Positions 22,491-34,956 of a DNA stretch of 64,000 bases are shown piece after piece. Below the pieces are notes generated by a model. It was not told where the DNA came from and searched no databases. It saw only the letters and a program-made list of their open reading frames with translations. The stretch is from Ladona fulva (taxonomy: Eukaryota > Arthropoda > Insecta > Odonata > Libellulidae). The first letter of the stretch is position 1. Each line of letters starts with the position of its first letter. The translations under genes were made by a program, and so were the position numbers. Location: positions 2,045,395 through 2,109,394 of the forward strand of contig KZ308248.1 of the NCBI GenBank assembly GCA_000376725.2, read 5' to 3'.

Positions 22491-22689
22491 CTCAAGTGCG
22501 GCCTGGTGGTTTCGCAAGCGTCCTTATGGTTTCATTTGCGGCCCCATATTACTTCCAGCTTCTCGATGAAAAAAGGTTCGCCACCCCGGATTCAGCGCAT
22601 AAACTCATTATGTACGTAACAGTTCCAAGATGAAAAAAGGTGAGTCGTGAACTAAAGCAGGAGAGAAGGAGGACTTAGTATTTTTGGTC

Positions 22690-22812
22690 TGCTCGTTATG
22701 AGTATAGTGGATGAATGCACAACCTGCGGATGATAGACGAACACACTTAGCAAAACTTCCACACTTCATTTGTACCCAGGACCGGTTTCGACTCACGTCT
22801 CCGTTATCAAGT
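22690..22812 (-). repeat. Penelope-like element tail with a degraded hammerhead-like motif
   Basis: On the minus strand CTTGATAACGGAGACGTGAG and then TCGAAACCGGTC (22780-22812) have the layout of the small hammerhead ribozymes of Penelope-like elements: a CUGAUGA-like box, stem II with loop GTGA, then GAAA and a very short stem III ending in GGTC. CTGATGA has become TTGATAA, and the 3' half of stem II has lost bases, so cleavage activity is unlikely. The sequence after it continues as a low-complexity tail. The element class is inferred from this motif alone. No GIY-YIG or RT sequence was seen nearby. Confidence 0.5.
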
Positions 22813-24599
22813 GAGGAATTCATGAAGTTTCCCGTATTTATACGCGAGAGACAAGAAATATTACGAAATGGGAATAAGATGTTTGGATGCTGGGAAGAGG
22901 AAAGAGCCGTTTCCTGGAGAGGGTAAGAACAGAAGTAGGCTTTTTTTTAAAGGTCGTGACGACTGTTTTTGCGATTCAAAAGTTCCATGCATTTCAGGTA
23001 ACGTGACCTACGCCGTTTATTATTTAATGAATGAATAGGTCTGAAAAGCCGAGGTATGGTTCCGGAGTATGTACTAGAAGATGCAAAAAATGTGATCTTG
23101 CGGAATGATTTTGGAATCGCTCTTCCTCGAACCAAAGGAGGAAATTCCTGTCTTTATACGCAGTCCTCAAAGGTGCTGAGGAAAGCTTCTTATTTGAGTG
23201 AATTTTCAATTGCTTATGAACAGTGGAGACATTTAAAATTTATTTATGCAGAAGGAAACATCGAAATAAAATGTAGCGTTTCGTAAATTATATATATGTT
23301 CATCATTTAGACTGGGAGTGTTCAACCTTTGACCTTCAGTTAGTCGCATTTGCTTCCACAAATACTTCGCGGGTTGCAACTAGAGAATTTCACCGTACTT
23401 TTAAACGTAAGTACGCATTTAGGATCTTTAGTTTAATTGTTTCATAGCAGTGATGCTACACGTGATGATAGTTTTTAATTTTCTAGGATGGATTCCGTTT
23501 GAATTTACGTTTTCCACTTCGGTTACATTTTGGTATAAAAATGAGCGAAACTTGGATAGAACCTACTACAAGAAGCAAGTGACCCCAAAACGGGCGAAAG
23601 GGTCGCGGGTTGGACTCCCCTTATTTATGTGCAACTAATTAGAGGTTTTTATGTGTCTTCCAGGAGTTTATTCTGTTAAAGAGATTAAAACATTGCTCCC
23701 ATGTGCCATATAACTACTCTCAAAGACTCTTTATTTTCCAGAGGATCCTTCCAAATTTTACGTGTGGCAAAAATGCGACTTTGCCGAGTTTCCAGGTGTT
23801 TTCAATGGTGGTGCCGGATTCCAGATGATTTAATGTTGCTACGACTATTTCCTGAAATTACTGAGTTTGCTAATTTATCGGAAAAATTAGATTTAAAAAA
23901 TACTGAAATTTACTCCACATTTTTCGCAATTTTCAAAGAATTTGTTAGTCCGGTACCATATCGATCGCACATTACTTGCGAAGGGGCTCTATTAGAATAA
24001 AAACAGAAAGAAGAAAAATGCTTGTCCCTCCGCAGTTTCTGCTTCTAGCAAGCTTTTCAAAATCAAAGTGCCTAAGGTCTTTGATTTCATGGATCCTCAT
24101 GGACGTGCATAAGAGAGCTGTCACCCTAAGTATTCACAACCGATCCGTTCAAGTAGCTGCTCGCGCTTCCTCGACTTCAAATATACATTACTTTGAATTT
24201 CTGCGGACCTCTGTTCATTCCATTACTCGTCACTTGTTGTTTGAAAGGCATAGCGATTGAGGGTGCAGTTCAAACAAACATGGCGTGGTTCCAAAGCACT
24301 GTGGGAGCAAAATATTACCGAACAAAACAAACAAAGCACTGGAGAGACCGCACGCAAAGACAAAAGATGGACTTTGACGAAATTCTTCCTTCGGTTTGCG
24401 CTCTTAATTTTGATATTTGTTGATCTTCCCGTCTTTCTTCACACGCCATTCATTTCTGTTAATTAACTTTCTTACGCTCGATTGCGCAACGAATCGCAAG
24501 GGATCGCTATCTATTGAAGACATCCTTAGGAAGACCGATAATGCACGTTTGCTTGAGCGAAAAGATTGAGGACGAGATGAATACCAAGTCATGACAGTT
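22813..24599. other. No recognised gene
   Basis: Several plus frames of 60-99 codons (23056-23286, 23701-24000, 23976-24260) have no motifs. GGGTCGCGGGTTGGACTCCC near 23600 resembles a B box, but no other tRNA-like part is present. Confidence 0.4.
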
Positions 24600-25250
24600 G
24601 AAGATTAAATCCGACGGCTGTGAGAAAATTTAAAGAAATTATTTAACCTTCATTTCCGTCTGAAACTTCGATGCTTCCTAGTCGTCCCGATAATTAATAA
24701 CAAGATGAAGAATCAGTCAGCAAGAAATACCTTTCAGTCATGCTCTTCGTCAAGGAAGGAAATTGAAATTTTATAAATTTTACTCCCGCTTGAAATATTT
24801 TACAAACTCTTCAAGAATATTTCCTCCGAGATATTACGATTCATTCTTCGATGCACTCAAATACGCATTATTAGCTTTTCAGCTAAATAGGAAAAGAAGG
24901 AGTCTGTTTGCATTTTCGCGTTAGTAATATCCTTCACTTGTATTTTTCGACCGACAAGTAAATTAAAATTTCCAAAATACTACACCCTTTCGAAATATTT
25001 TCCAAATTCTGCGCTAAAATGCTTCCTTCATCATATTACGATTAATATTGCAGTTATATAGTAAGCAAGATTCAGTCAGCATTTTCGCGTTAGAAATATC
25101 TTCCATTTTGTATTCCTCGACCAAGAAGGAAATTGAAATTTGTAAAATTTCACGCCCACTCGAAATCTTTTTCGAATTTTACGCTAGACTACTTCCTCGA
25201 TGATACCGCGAATAATTATTTGATTCACTCTATAATACGCCTTATTAGCC
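24600..25250 (+). repeat. Degenerate tandem array, period about 170-200 bp
   Basis: At least three units are visible. Shared blocks in order are TCAGTCAGCA, TTTTCGCGTTAG.AATATC (about 24905 and 25080), a CTTCGTC/CTCGACC word, AAGGAAATTGAAATTT (about 24757, 24955 diverged, 25125), CTCGAAAT.TTTT, CTTCCTC.ATGATA and ATACGC.TTATTAGC. The distance between units is near 198 bp and then 170 bp. A fourth unit may precede at about 24600. Not coding. Confidence 0.7.
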
Positions 25251-27966
25251 TGGCCCTTTAAAGGTTTTAAGCGCTATAACTTTTGAAGTGAGAAATGGAT
25301 AGAAGTGACCTCTCCAAGATAACTTCCCAAAAACCCCTTCCAACTTTAACACCGCGCCGTTTTACGGCGCTCTGTTCCGGAGCATCCACGGGATTTCGAG
25401 TAGAGCCGCTAAGCGTTGGGGTATGTCGCGCTATAAATTATCATTCATTTGCGTTCGTGACCGTTCTTCTCTGAGTCAGCGGCTTTAGTTTTTCCTGTAT
25501 TCGGGGGAGGTGTAGGTGGCAAAGAGAGCAAGCCCGCCTCCTCCCCTCTCCTCATCTCATTCCAGATTCATTTGCGTGAAATTATGCTGCCGCGCTACAA
25601 TTTCCCCATTACGTGGCACGGCCAGAGCACAGCTGTCGGCACAGATTGTTCGCATCCTACACAGCATACTCTCCGAGGCATAGGAATTATCCTTCGGTGC
25701 CCCGATCCGTTAAATTCGTTTGGAAAAGGTGAATTCCCGCACTTGGGCTGCGGAAGCCCCGAAGCTAAATTCGATGGTCGGTTCCTATCGATTATATTGG
25801 CGACGATCGTTTGATGTTCTATTCTTTGAAACACCACTACCGATTTGAATTATCAACGCACTGGAAAAAGCGTGGCTGCCAATTTAAAGGGCGATAAAAG
25901 GGAAGGGTTAATATTTTGCCAAAATAACGGGGAGAATTAGATTCGATTTAGTCCGAAATTGAAAATGTACTTCAAGTCGAAAGCACCTGAGCTTTTCGAG
26001 AGAATGGGTTGATGATTGCATTAAAAACGCATGAATGCTACCAGCAGTTGTATCTTTCACAAATTTGGAATTTACCTCGAGAGAATTTGGGGAAGAAGTG
26101 CCTCTACCTAAGAAAAGGAAAAGAGGAAATATAGAGAATATTAGAATCTACGATATTATAGGAATATTGAGTAAAATGATAACTTAAGAATGTAAGTAAA
26201 TTTTGAATGAACACATTCAGATACGAATATGAATTAATACCTTTGAGTTTGTATATTGAATTGTTAAGTTCATAAATAAATTTTCAAACGAATACTTGTG
26301 AGATATTCATGTTATTGGGATGAAATTGTCTAGGCGAGCAGACATGCGCGCGTTTTGCATTGGAAAATTTTGAAGGAGTATGTTGCTGGCAATAGAATTT
26401 CGAATGAAAGAAGAGATTTGAATTTTTCAAATACAGAGATTTCATTAATATATGTATGAGTACGTAAAATGTTTGTTCGCTTGTATCGTCGTGACAATAA
26501 GTAAAGGCTCATAAGTCTGGCACAAAAATATTCATTTTTATTGAACAATATAATGCTGTGCAATTTTAATTCCAGTTATTAAATGAAATTCTTCATGCAT
26601 CGCATGAATTGACTTAGTGTGACGAACGATAAAGTGAGTGGAAATTTGAAGGTTTAAAGATAGCAGACAAAAGATGAGACATATGAAATACCCTTAAAAA
26701 TATCTATAAATAAAATCGTGTGATTTTAGAAAAAGCATACATCTTTTAAAAATGGTGGTATTATGAAAATTATTTGTACAAGGCTACTTTCATCTCTGAA
26801 CCTGCTTGGATATTTGGTATATATAGTCGTTAACTTAACGCTGTTAAAGTCAATATTGCGCGCACGATGCGACAAATATTAAAACCGCCAGCTTTCAAAG
26901 ACGGGCGGTCCCTTACTGGCAATATTTCTCTCCACAACATGGTATATGCGAGGAATAAATACCTGAAACTGGGTTTACGCCAGAGCGTCTTAACAGGGAA
27001 ACAATTGGTGTCCCACATAATTTCTGAAAGAATATATTGTACGTGGCGTTTAATTTACAAGCTTAAATTTGCGAAATATACTTTCGCTGGGAGTTTACGA
27101 TAAAAGTTTTCCAGCTATCACTTTGCGATCAACGTTTTCGTTTTTAGGCAAGAATTGAATGTTAGACCGATGAACTTTTAGTTGATCTGATGCAACGTTT
27201 GTGCGCTGAGGATAAAAAAGGCAGGGAAGCCCCAGTGGGTGGGATTAGGCTGAAATATCCCTCAAACCCGCCTACGGGCCAATAATCAGGATGATGCTAC
27301 ACCGTCTACACCCAACTCACTTAATTGTACTGCCAAGGATTTCAATTATCTACGAACTAATGAGATCATTATGTATCCCCGAACAAACTCCTAAGGACCG
27401 TTTAGAAGTAATAACGGAGGAAAACTTAGATAATTAGTACGTTTACCGGGGAAAGACACCTAGGGTAGCGTGTTGAAAAGACCCTTTTAGGGTACAGTGG
27501 GCGGTGCTTAGGCTACCTGCTCTAACTCCACGCCATTCCGGTCCTTGTTATCCTTTGCCTACCCTCTCTTGCAGGAAGTCCCTCCCTGTTACCCGATTCC
27601 CAAAAACGTGATATCTTTTTCTACTTAGGAGCGGCGTCTCCCCTAAATGGAAATTTTCACGTTCCCTGATAATCATTTGTAGGTCACAAGGCATTCTAGC
27701 TCCTGTACGCGACTCCGGCGATGCCATTTCCCCGTAACAGTACGCGTAATGGAGCAAAAACGAAGAATGAGAAGACTTGCCCGAAGAAAAGAGTTGGAGT
27801 GCAGCCCTCGAAGGATGTGATACTGGGATATCTTCGCTCTTTTCTTCGCGAAATAGATTGCGCGAAAGAGCGATGTTTTACCAGCGCGTTCTTGATTCGT
27901 CCATACGAATTCTGTACCGCAATACGAAGTTCAACGAGGCGCTGAATCTGCACAAGTAACACAGGA
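25251..27966. other. No recognised gene; moderate GC rise near 25300-25830
   Basis: 25320-25830 is less AT-rich, and both strands are open for 80 codons there (plus 25572-25814, minus 25595-25837). This could be a small exon, but no start, donor or acceptor was convincing. The rest is AT-rich with short frames. Minus 27696-28070 (124 codons) crosses into the next feature and is probably chance. Confidence 0.35.
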
Positions 27967-29391
27967 GAGGGTTGCCAACCCAACCTCATTAGGAGATAAT
28001 GATAAGGAACTCCTATGCTAATGTTTTCGCTCCCGACACTTTCTGCAATTCGCAAATGACGGTAAATCAAAATACGGATATCATTGTCAACATCTCCGCA
28101 TCCCGCGTTTTCGCGAGTACTTACTCGAAGTACTTATGGTGCTGCAAGATATAAAGATCCTGATTAAATGAACTTCGTATGAGTTAACTTAGAGGAACTG
28201 ATTCCTCGTCATATTTAATAGGTCATTTATTTGGTGAATACTAAAAAATATGTAAAACTGTAACATAAACAGCCTCTACAAACTATGCAGTGATCAGGCG
28301 TTGTTTAAAATCACTATCAGTAAAATAATGCTCTCAGAATCACGAAAAATACTTCGAGAATTTGTTTACCTTTATTTGCTAAATATCCCAATTTGATTTC
28401 AGCCTTACGGAGTATGAATGCGCATGAATATGTATACTAATGAGTCCGCGTATTTATTATTTACTAAATGAGAATTTAGACTGAGTTCTAATTACACGCT
28501 GCATCAAATTTAGTTTAGAATTAGAGTTACAGAATTCATAAAACTTCACGAATCACTCTTGGTATGACTTTTTTGCCTAGTGTCTGTGAATCATTCAAAG
28601 TAGACATTCTGATTATATATAAAATTACTTTAATTCATTTAAAGCTGATTAATTAATTTTGATGCCTATTAACATTATACAACCTTAAATTATTTTTGTA
28701 TACCTATTAACATATATAATATTAATATCGTAGTAATTATTACGAAAGATAGTGAATCATTTACGTGGTACCAGTGCATCTCTTTCACTCACTACCATAT
28801 AATAATATATTTAGTCTTAAATAGATCTTCCTGCAATATTGTCTTTTTTCTTTCTTTAAAATGTGACTTTTCAGCTCAAGGGAATTATTTTGCCAGCAGA
28901 AAGAAGGCTCCGCTTTATCTCTCATGATTTAACAGTTGGGAATCTGTAGTTAGGAAGCAGAAATAATCAAAATTTTTTAGTTATATGAGTTGCATGAGCC
29001 ATTAGATTAATCCGCGAAGGAGGAGGACTTTTTTCCCGCAAGGGGCTCTCAATGCAACAGTTTCAAAAAGAGAGGAAATTGAGATAGTACAGAAACGCAA
29101 ATAAAGAAAACACTTGATGCTTATTGGCTCGTAAATTCAGACTGACTTAAGATCGCGGATAAAGTTGGAAGCGCTAACTTAAGACGGAAAGTTTATTTAT
29201 AAATCAGCAACAGTTTGTCTACACCCTACATCGATACGTATCAGATACCCTGTAGAGGTTAGCTAGCATGGTTCCCTTCCAAAATGTTGAACTTGGCCAC
29301 ATCGATTTTGCCTCCAAGGAATGAATATCGGAGAGGATTCATAATAACAAAGGAAAGCTTATGTTGTAACGCGGTTAGGTTGGCAACCCGC
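27967..29391. mobile_element. Possible DNA transposon defined by an inverted pair
   Basis: GAGGGTTGCCAACCCAACC at 27967-27985 is matched, inverted, by GGTTAGGTTGGCAACCCGC at 29373-29391, with 17 of 19 positions complementary. GGTTGCCAACC-type ends occur in some hAT families. No target-site duplication could be found and no transposase is readable in the roughly 1.4 kb between. The pair may therefore be two copies of a short repeat rather than the ends of one element. Confidence 0.3.
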
Positions 29392-30164
29392 TCCCCTTCC
29401 GTTGAATATTTTCCTCTCTCAGATACAGCGGCTCAAGATTAATTCCCAGAATCCGCTACACACCCCACACATTTTCCCCTTCTTTCAAAACAACATTTAA
29501 TAATCCGCTGAGTACGGGCGCAAATTACGCCTCCCAGAGCTCCTACTTTCTGCAGCTAAAGCATCGGAAAACACTCCTGAGAAGACCATTAAACTATTCC
29601 TTAACTTTCAGCGTTCGAAATAAAAGCACCTCCATTCAAAAGTCAATAAAGGGTCGGAGAATGTGAAAGGGGGAAGATGGGATGCAAAGATGATGGTATA
29701 AGGCGAGAGGGATCGTCGAGTGGTGCGAGATGAGATCGAAGGAGGTTCGAAGTGAAAAGAATTAAAGGAAAACCGAGAAAGGCGAGTCGCCCATCCACCC
29801 TCTTCATTTGGAAATTAAGGGGATCGCGGAAAACGAGGGTAAAATTGAATCGCACGAGCGCGGCGACTTAAAAATCAAAGGAAGCGAACGTGGTCGCGAT
29901 GTGGAGATGTTGGGTCTGTGCGAGAGATTAGTTAAACATGATAGAGTGTGAGGGATAAAGCGGAGTAATATTCATATTTCTTCCCTCTGGAGACGGCGTC
30001 GTAAGAATCGTTGGCGAGAAACCAGAATTAGGCATCAAACGCCGCCTAAGGCAGTGCTTCCGTACTGGTGTGCAGCGCACGCTAATTTCCCAACATGCTG
30101 TCAGCGTGCCGCAAGCAGTGTGAGTACTTGCGGCTTCTTATTTTACATCCCGTAACTATCAGTA
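29392..30164. other. No recognised gene
   Basis: Purine-rich plus strand around 29640-29950. No recognisable content otherwise. Confidence 0.4.
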
Positions 30165-30387
30165 GGTTTCGCAGGTTTTTCACACTCCCCTTCTTGTGGG
30201 CGTTTTCCTGCTGTGGTATATTTTTTCCTGAGTTCTTACTTAGGTTTTTAATCCCACAAAGTAATTTACTTCAGTGCCTTTTTCTTAAGCTATCTCTTTT
30301 AACTTCATATGACGAAGGGTTAGATGTAAGAAGAGACTTGTTAGTTTCAATCTCGCCCTAATAAAGTCGCATTATTATTATTATGAC
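30165..30387 (+). repeat. LINE/SINE 3' region (family E), copy 1
   Basis: Starts with GTTTCGCAGGTTTTT, then CTCCCCTTCTTGTGGGCGTT. It ends with GGGTTAGATGTAAGAAGAGA, CAATCTCGCCCTAATAAAG and an (ATT)n tail at 30371-30383. The same order recurs at 32808-33046, and the end alone recurs at 42038-42118 (minus). An AATAAAG word before a simple-repeat tail is typical of non-LTR retroelement 3' ends. No coding part is present. Confidence 0.7.
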
Positions 30388-32730
30388 TATCCTAAATGCA
30401 CTTAAAATACGAATATTTCATACCTCAGTGGCATTTAGTTGCGAGAATATTACCAATTTGAGTTCTATGCTTCTTTTTTATTCTTTTCCTATTTGAATAA
30501 CATTGAAGCTATTGATATTATGGTTTATTGTTCCAAGAACTTTAAATTAATGCGTAAATGGGCCGCGGAAGAAAAATGGCTGGGAAGTACTGGTCTAAGG
30601 AACGCAATTATAAAACCTGTCACCATGGAGAGCAGTAAATATCCTTAAGAGAATTTAGTAAAAAGAACGTACCATACAAACGCGGGAAAAACATACCGAC
30701 CGAAATCTATGATAAAACGCCTAAAATTAGTGAGATTACTGTTGATGGAATAGTAAACAAAGATAAGCCTGGCATTTCATAAGTACTAAATTTAAGGAAG
30801 GCTTTAAAATAACTTCATATAACCCTGGAAGAATTAAGAATACAAAGCCTATTTTTTAATATGACAGAAGCGATGATATGTCTATTTATTTCTAAGAGGA
30901 GACAGTTACAAAACGGCATAACGTACATCAAAGATTTTATTTTTATAGAAAATAATTGCGCCTATTTTTCTCGGAAACTGCGAGACTGATTTGTTCACAA
31001 CTAATATAATTTTACATTTATCAAACGTATGCGATCTTTAAAAGAGGTGAAATAGATCAAATGACGAAATATGTTTAAAAAGATTCCCGATTTCAAACTG
31101 AACTTTCATTCCCGCATACTTTCATTCACGAATTGCTTTAAATGATCGAATTTCTAGGTATTACGATGCAAACCTTAAAATAGCCGGTAAAACGCGTCAA
31201 TTTCCAAAGAAGTGAGAGTTACCCACCCATATAAAAATGCTCATTACGCGTTTATTTAAAGACACTCTTAATGAAGAACTTTAAATGAGTATAAAAATTC
31301 TCACCCCTCACAGAAATTTAATTTCTAATTCGAGTTGCTCCTAATTTGATTATTCCGACATCAAAGAGCGCGTATTAGAGGAATAGACATTTTCTGATAA
31401 TGGTACATTGAGCATTAGCGTATGCAGTAGAAAGGATGCAAACCTCTCATCCAAGTAAGACCACCCTCCAGAGTCTTGGGACCTCTCCGTTATGAGGGAT
31501 TAAATTTGAGAGAAATTCGATATTCGGTAGGCGGTATCCGTGGAATAGCAACACTTAGTATGAAGGTGGATGTTTGCATTTCAGGATGTTTGCATAAAGA
31601 GACCTTTTGCTCATTCTCCTTTTATGGAATATTTTAGAAAGAAATGAACTCGTAGGAAGATAGTTTTTTGAATATAGATAGGTTGACGGCGTGTCTACAG
31701 CCCGGTACGTACTCAAAGAAGGCTTGGAGGTATTTGTAAAGATGTGCATGAGTATCTCCACAGTGCACGTAATATGCTATCGTTAGGTAGGGGAGTATTA
31801 AGCCGGAACAATGAAATCTCATGCCATGCGGAGGGGGTTACATCGGTTACAAGAGCCCCGCAAAATCATCCAAGATTTCAACCCGATCTCTCAAATGCAA
31901 GGTCTGATAGCCGAAGTTCTTTTGAGAGCTCCTTCTAAAGGTTCACAATGGATTCAGTAGCATCCCCAACTTGTTTCAAGGCTTTGAGTATTCACCAGCC
32001 CCTAAACATCTCCTTCCAGTCATTTATGTATATTTTTTCCTTTCATCCTCCCTTTTATCTTGTCTTTTAGTAAGACTTGATCACTTTCCAATAACGGAGG
32101 AAATGGATTCTTTTCCAATAATGTAAATCAGTTTCCGACGACTAATCAAAAAGCTTAACTTCCTGAGTATTTACTTAATAAATAATGATATCGCGCGCTA
32201 TTCTAAGCCACAGCCTTATTTCGATTAATCCCCTCACTCGTTAATCTCTGTGACTTTCCGTAGTTACTTTAAAATGTACATTACTTAACACAGTCTTCTG
32301 ATCTAGCCAGCAATCGTGCTTGGATGTTTAACTAAATTAAAATTGAAACATTAAAAAAACAACGTAGCAATGATTTTTTTTAATGACAATGATAGTCGGC
32401 TCTTTTACTCAGAAACTACTTGGAGCATTTTCCCGTAATTACTTAAACCTCATTTTATGAAGAAGATCGGCAATTTTTAAGATACTGAAATAGATCGAGT
32501 AAGGGAAGATGTTTAATAAAATTATGAGTGAACTTCATTCCCAGTACATGAACATAAAAATAATATAACAATTATGGTGGATCTTTATTTTCTCTCATTC
32601 TCTCTCAGAACCACACACGTAAATACTTCAATCTGAAATACACGTCGTATTTTCCCGCCTACTCTTCTCGCTCTTTCTTTTTAAGTATAAGACCTGATAT
32701 ACAGTTGAAGAGCATGCGTTCTCCATACCA
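30388..32730. other. No recognised gene; half of a dispersed diverged repeat
   Basis: About 30915-31130 is similar to about 32360-32560, with a steady offset of 1439-1440 bp. Anchors are AACGTA (30922 and 32362), CGGAAACT/CAGAAACT, GAAATAGATC (31049 and 32488), ATGTTTAA and GAACTT.CATTCCC. No frame or termini were recognised. Elsewhere the region is plain AT-rich DNA. Confidence 0.45.
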
Positions 32731-32762
32731 CACCATCATAGGACGGGACCGAAACGTCGATA
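32731..32762 (+). other. Weak hammerhead-like motif of Penelope type
   Basis: CATCATAGGACGGGACCGAA followed by ACGTCG ends in CCGAAACGTC, the usual 3' half of the Penelope-type hammerhead. The 5' box (CTGATGA expected) reads only ATCATAG, so the call depends on the 3' half. It lies about 50 bp upstream of a family E tail. Confidence 0.3.
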
Positions 32763-32807
32763 GTCAAGAATCAAACATAATGTCACATCTGATTCAATAC
32801 ATTTCTA

Positions 32808-33046
32808 TGTTTTCGCAGGTTTTTACGCTCCCCTTCTTGCGTGAGCGTTTTCCCTCTTCGAGGGTTTTTCTCTGAAAGCTTTCAGCTGAGGATTTTCTCC
32901 ACAAACCCCAACCTTTCAGCTTTTTTGTTTATTTTCGAAATCCTGTAATTTTGAAAACCATGTACCATCTTTGACTTAGGTGTAAGAGAGGCCACATGGG
33001 CGTAATCTCGCCGAATAAAGAGTGGTATGATAATAATAATAATCAA
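32808..33046 (+). repeat. LINE/SINE 3' region (family E), copy 2
   Basis: Begins TTTTCGCAGGTTTTTACGCT and CCCCTTCTTGCGTGAGCGTT. It ends with GGTGTAAGAGAGGCC, GTAATCTCGCCGAATAAAG and an (ATA)n run to 33044. It is colinear with the copy at 30165-30387 but with many differences in the middle. Confidence 0.7.
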
Positions 33047-33079
33047 ACCAGCCTTTTACTATCAACGATAATGTTAAGA

Positions 33080-33080
33080 N
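33080..33080. other. Single N (assembly gap)
   Basis: One undetermined base, 36 bp after the simple-repeat tail of the preceding element. A single N may mark a scaffold join of unknown size. Confidence 0.9.
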
Positions 33081-34739
33081 AGAATATTAGTATGTGATTA
33101 CCCACCCATTAACTTCAATAGTTTTCATATTGCTTATTTTTATTTAACAATACCGTCGCGGACGCTACGTCAGGTGGCGATGTCAGCTTGCACTACATGG
33201 AACAACTAATACAAACAATATTACATAGTTCTACAAATACAACTAGAGAATATTATAACCTAACTACCCGTCCATAAACTATAATCGTTAAAAACCTACT
33301 CCAAAATGCTATTTATACTGTTATTATTCACAAAATAATCAACAACCGATGCAAACGCAACATGTATTCAACAATTAATCCGAAAAATTCCCAAGAAACC
33401 TTACATAAACAAGTACAGAACATCATAGCATTCGAGTACTTCGAGTAAATCTGTAAGGATCGTAACTCTTCAAGCAATAAAGCCTTGCTACATCCGAGAC
33501 CATGGGCAAAATGGAGCACTGTACATGCAAGTCTCAATGCCGTATGAAGCCATCTATAGGATGACTTCTTCCACTCCTGTCTCCAAACATTAACTCGGTG
33601 AATATTCCGGAAAAAGGTAATTCAATATGAAAACCGAGACCGTGAAACAGGTAAGATCCGGAGGTAAAGCGAGAAAAATGAGTTTGATCCAAAGCACGCA
33701 CACTTATAATGCGCGGTAACACGCACAAAGGACGGGAATGAGGGAAGGAATTGCCTCTTCCACGCTCTGCTCCACAAGAAACTTAGGGATTAGCCTCATT
33801 ATATGGGGAGAATAAAGGGTGGGGATTCAGCTAGAATCTCAAGACACCAATCGATGCTTCCTCTTTGATACTCTAATACTTTACAACCGAAACTTCTCCG
33901 ATTCCTCGATGATGTAGATCAGTGCTCGTAAAATCGATAATTAGACCTAGCGGTAGCGCCCCGCATTAACAGGCGAAGTAGTTAAATCTAACATTTAACC
34001 CTATAGAAATTTTATTTACGATCAAGGTCTTCCCGTGCCTTCGTCAGGTACGAACATAAACGGCGAGAGTAAAAATGAGGTGCGAAAGAAGATCGCATTT
34101 CGCAGCGACACCACTATCGCGCGTCATTATTTTCTCTAACGACTATTATTTTCTATGAATGAAGGTTCATCAAACTCTCTGAGATACGTAAGCGTTGGAA
34201 ATACTTACTCGTATCTATCACACTGACAATTTTACAAGTAATAGAGACGTTTTGACTTCATAATGACAACGAAAACGAAAACTAGATGGAAATCGCACGA
34301 AAAATTCTGCGACAAATATGCAATTGATACAAAATGAAATCTTTTGATCGTAATTTCACAACCTATTATCCTCGGTGTACCGAGCAAAAACTCGCGGCAC
34401 GCAATACAATGCTTAGGGGTTTAACTGTCACTACGGGTCATATGTTTTGCCTCCTTATGCACTGTTAAGATCATTACATACTAACGTTTGACATCCAGTA
34501 TACTAACAGCCTTAAGCTGACGTTCTCATCCCAAGATGTCATTGGCTGTGTTTTTAAGTGTAAAAGCTTCTTTTAATCTTTTACTCAGTGTTACCAACCT
34601 ATCAAATACCTAATGTCATGGTTATTTTCAGTGTAAATGATACGTATTAATATTTTTTTCTAGCTAAAACACTTCCATTATCATAAAGCTATATGTCAAG
34701 GATTAAAGGAAAGGAAGGTGTCACAGTAGATTGAAATTG
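33081..34739. other. No recognised gene
   Basis: Minus frames at 33328-33537 (69 codons) and 33534-33728 (64 codons) abut without a motif. No promoter or splice signal was supported. Confidence 0.4.
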
Positions 34740-34800
34740 AAATTGAATACCTGCCCGGAAAGTGGGAGACCTGGGTTCGAGTCCCAGTCGTGTCGCTATT
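34740..34800 (+). repeat. tRNA-derived SINE fragment (family C-like), 3' half of a tRNA
   Basis: CCCGGAAAGTGGGAGACCTG and then GGTTCGAGTCCCAG form an anticodon-arm remnant and a perfect T arm (CTGGG paired with CCCAG around TTCGAGT), followed by TCGTGTCG. The acceptor 5' strand and D arm are absent, so this is not a tRNA gene. No body or tail was recognised. Confidence 0.6.
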
Positions 34801-34956
34801 TTTCACACTTGTTATTCCTTTAAGCTATATGTCGTTCAGTAACTTAGATAAATATTTATTTCAACGCTAAATATTAAGTAAAAGTGTAAAGATGTATTCA
34901 TGTGATAAATATGATAATTTAATGTATCTCATATATGTTAAAATAATAATAAGATA

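Noticed and set aside
23590..23625. Another tRNA-like B box (GGGTTGGACTCCC)
   Set aside because: No A box at the proper distance and no shared body with the other SINEs.
33940..33990. tRNA-like A box (CTAGCGGTAGCGCCC)
   Set aside because: No B box follows at 30-60 bases.
34740..34800. tRNA gene
   Set aside because: The T arm is perfect, but the acceptor 5' strand and D arm are missing. It is a SINE or tRNA-derived fragment.
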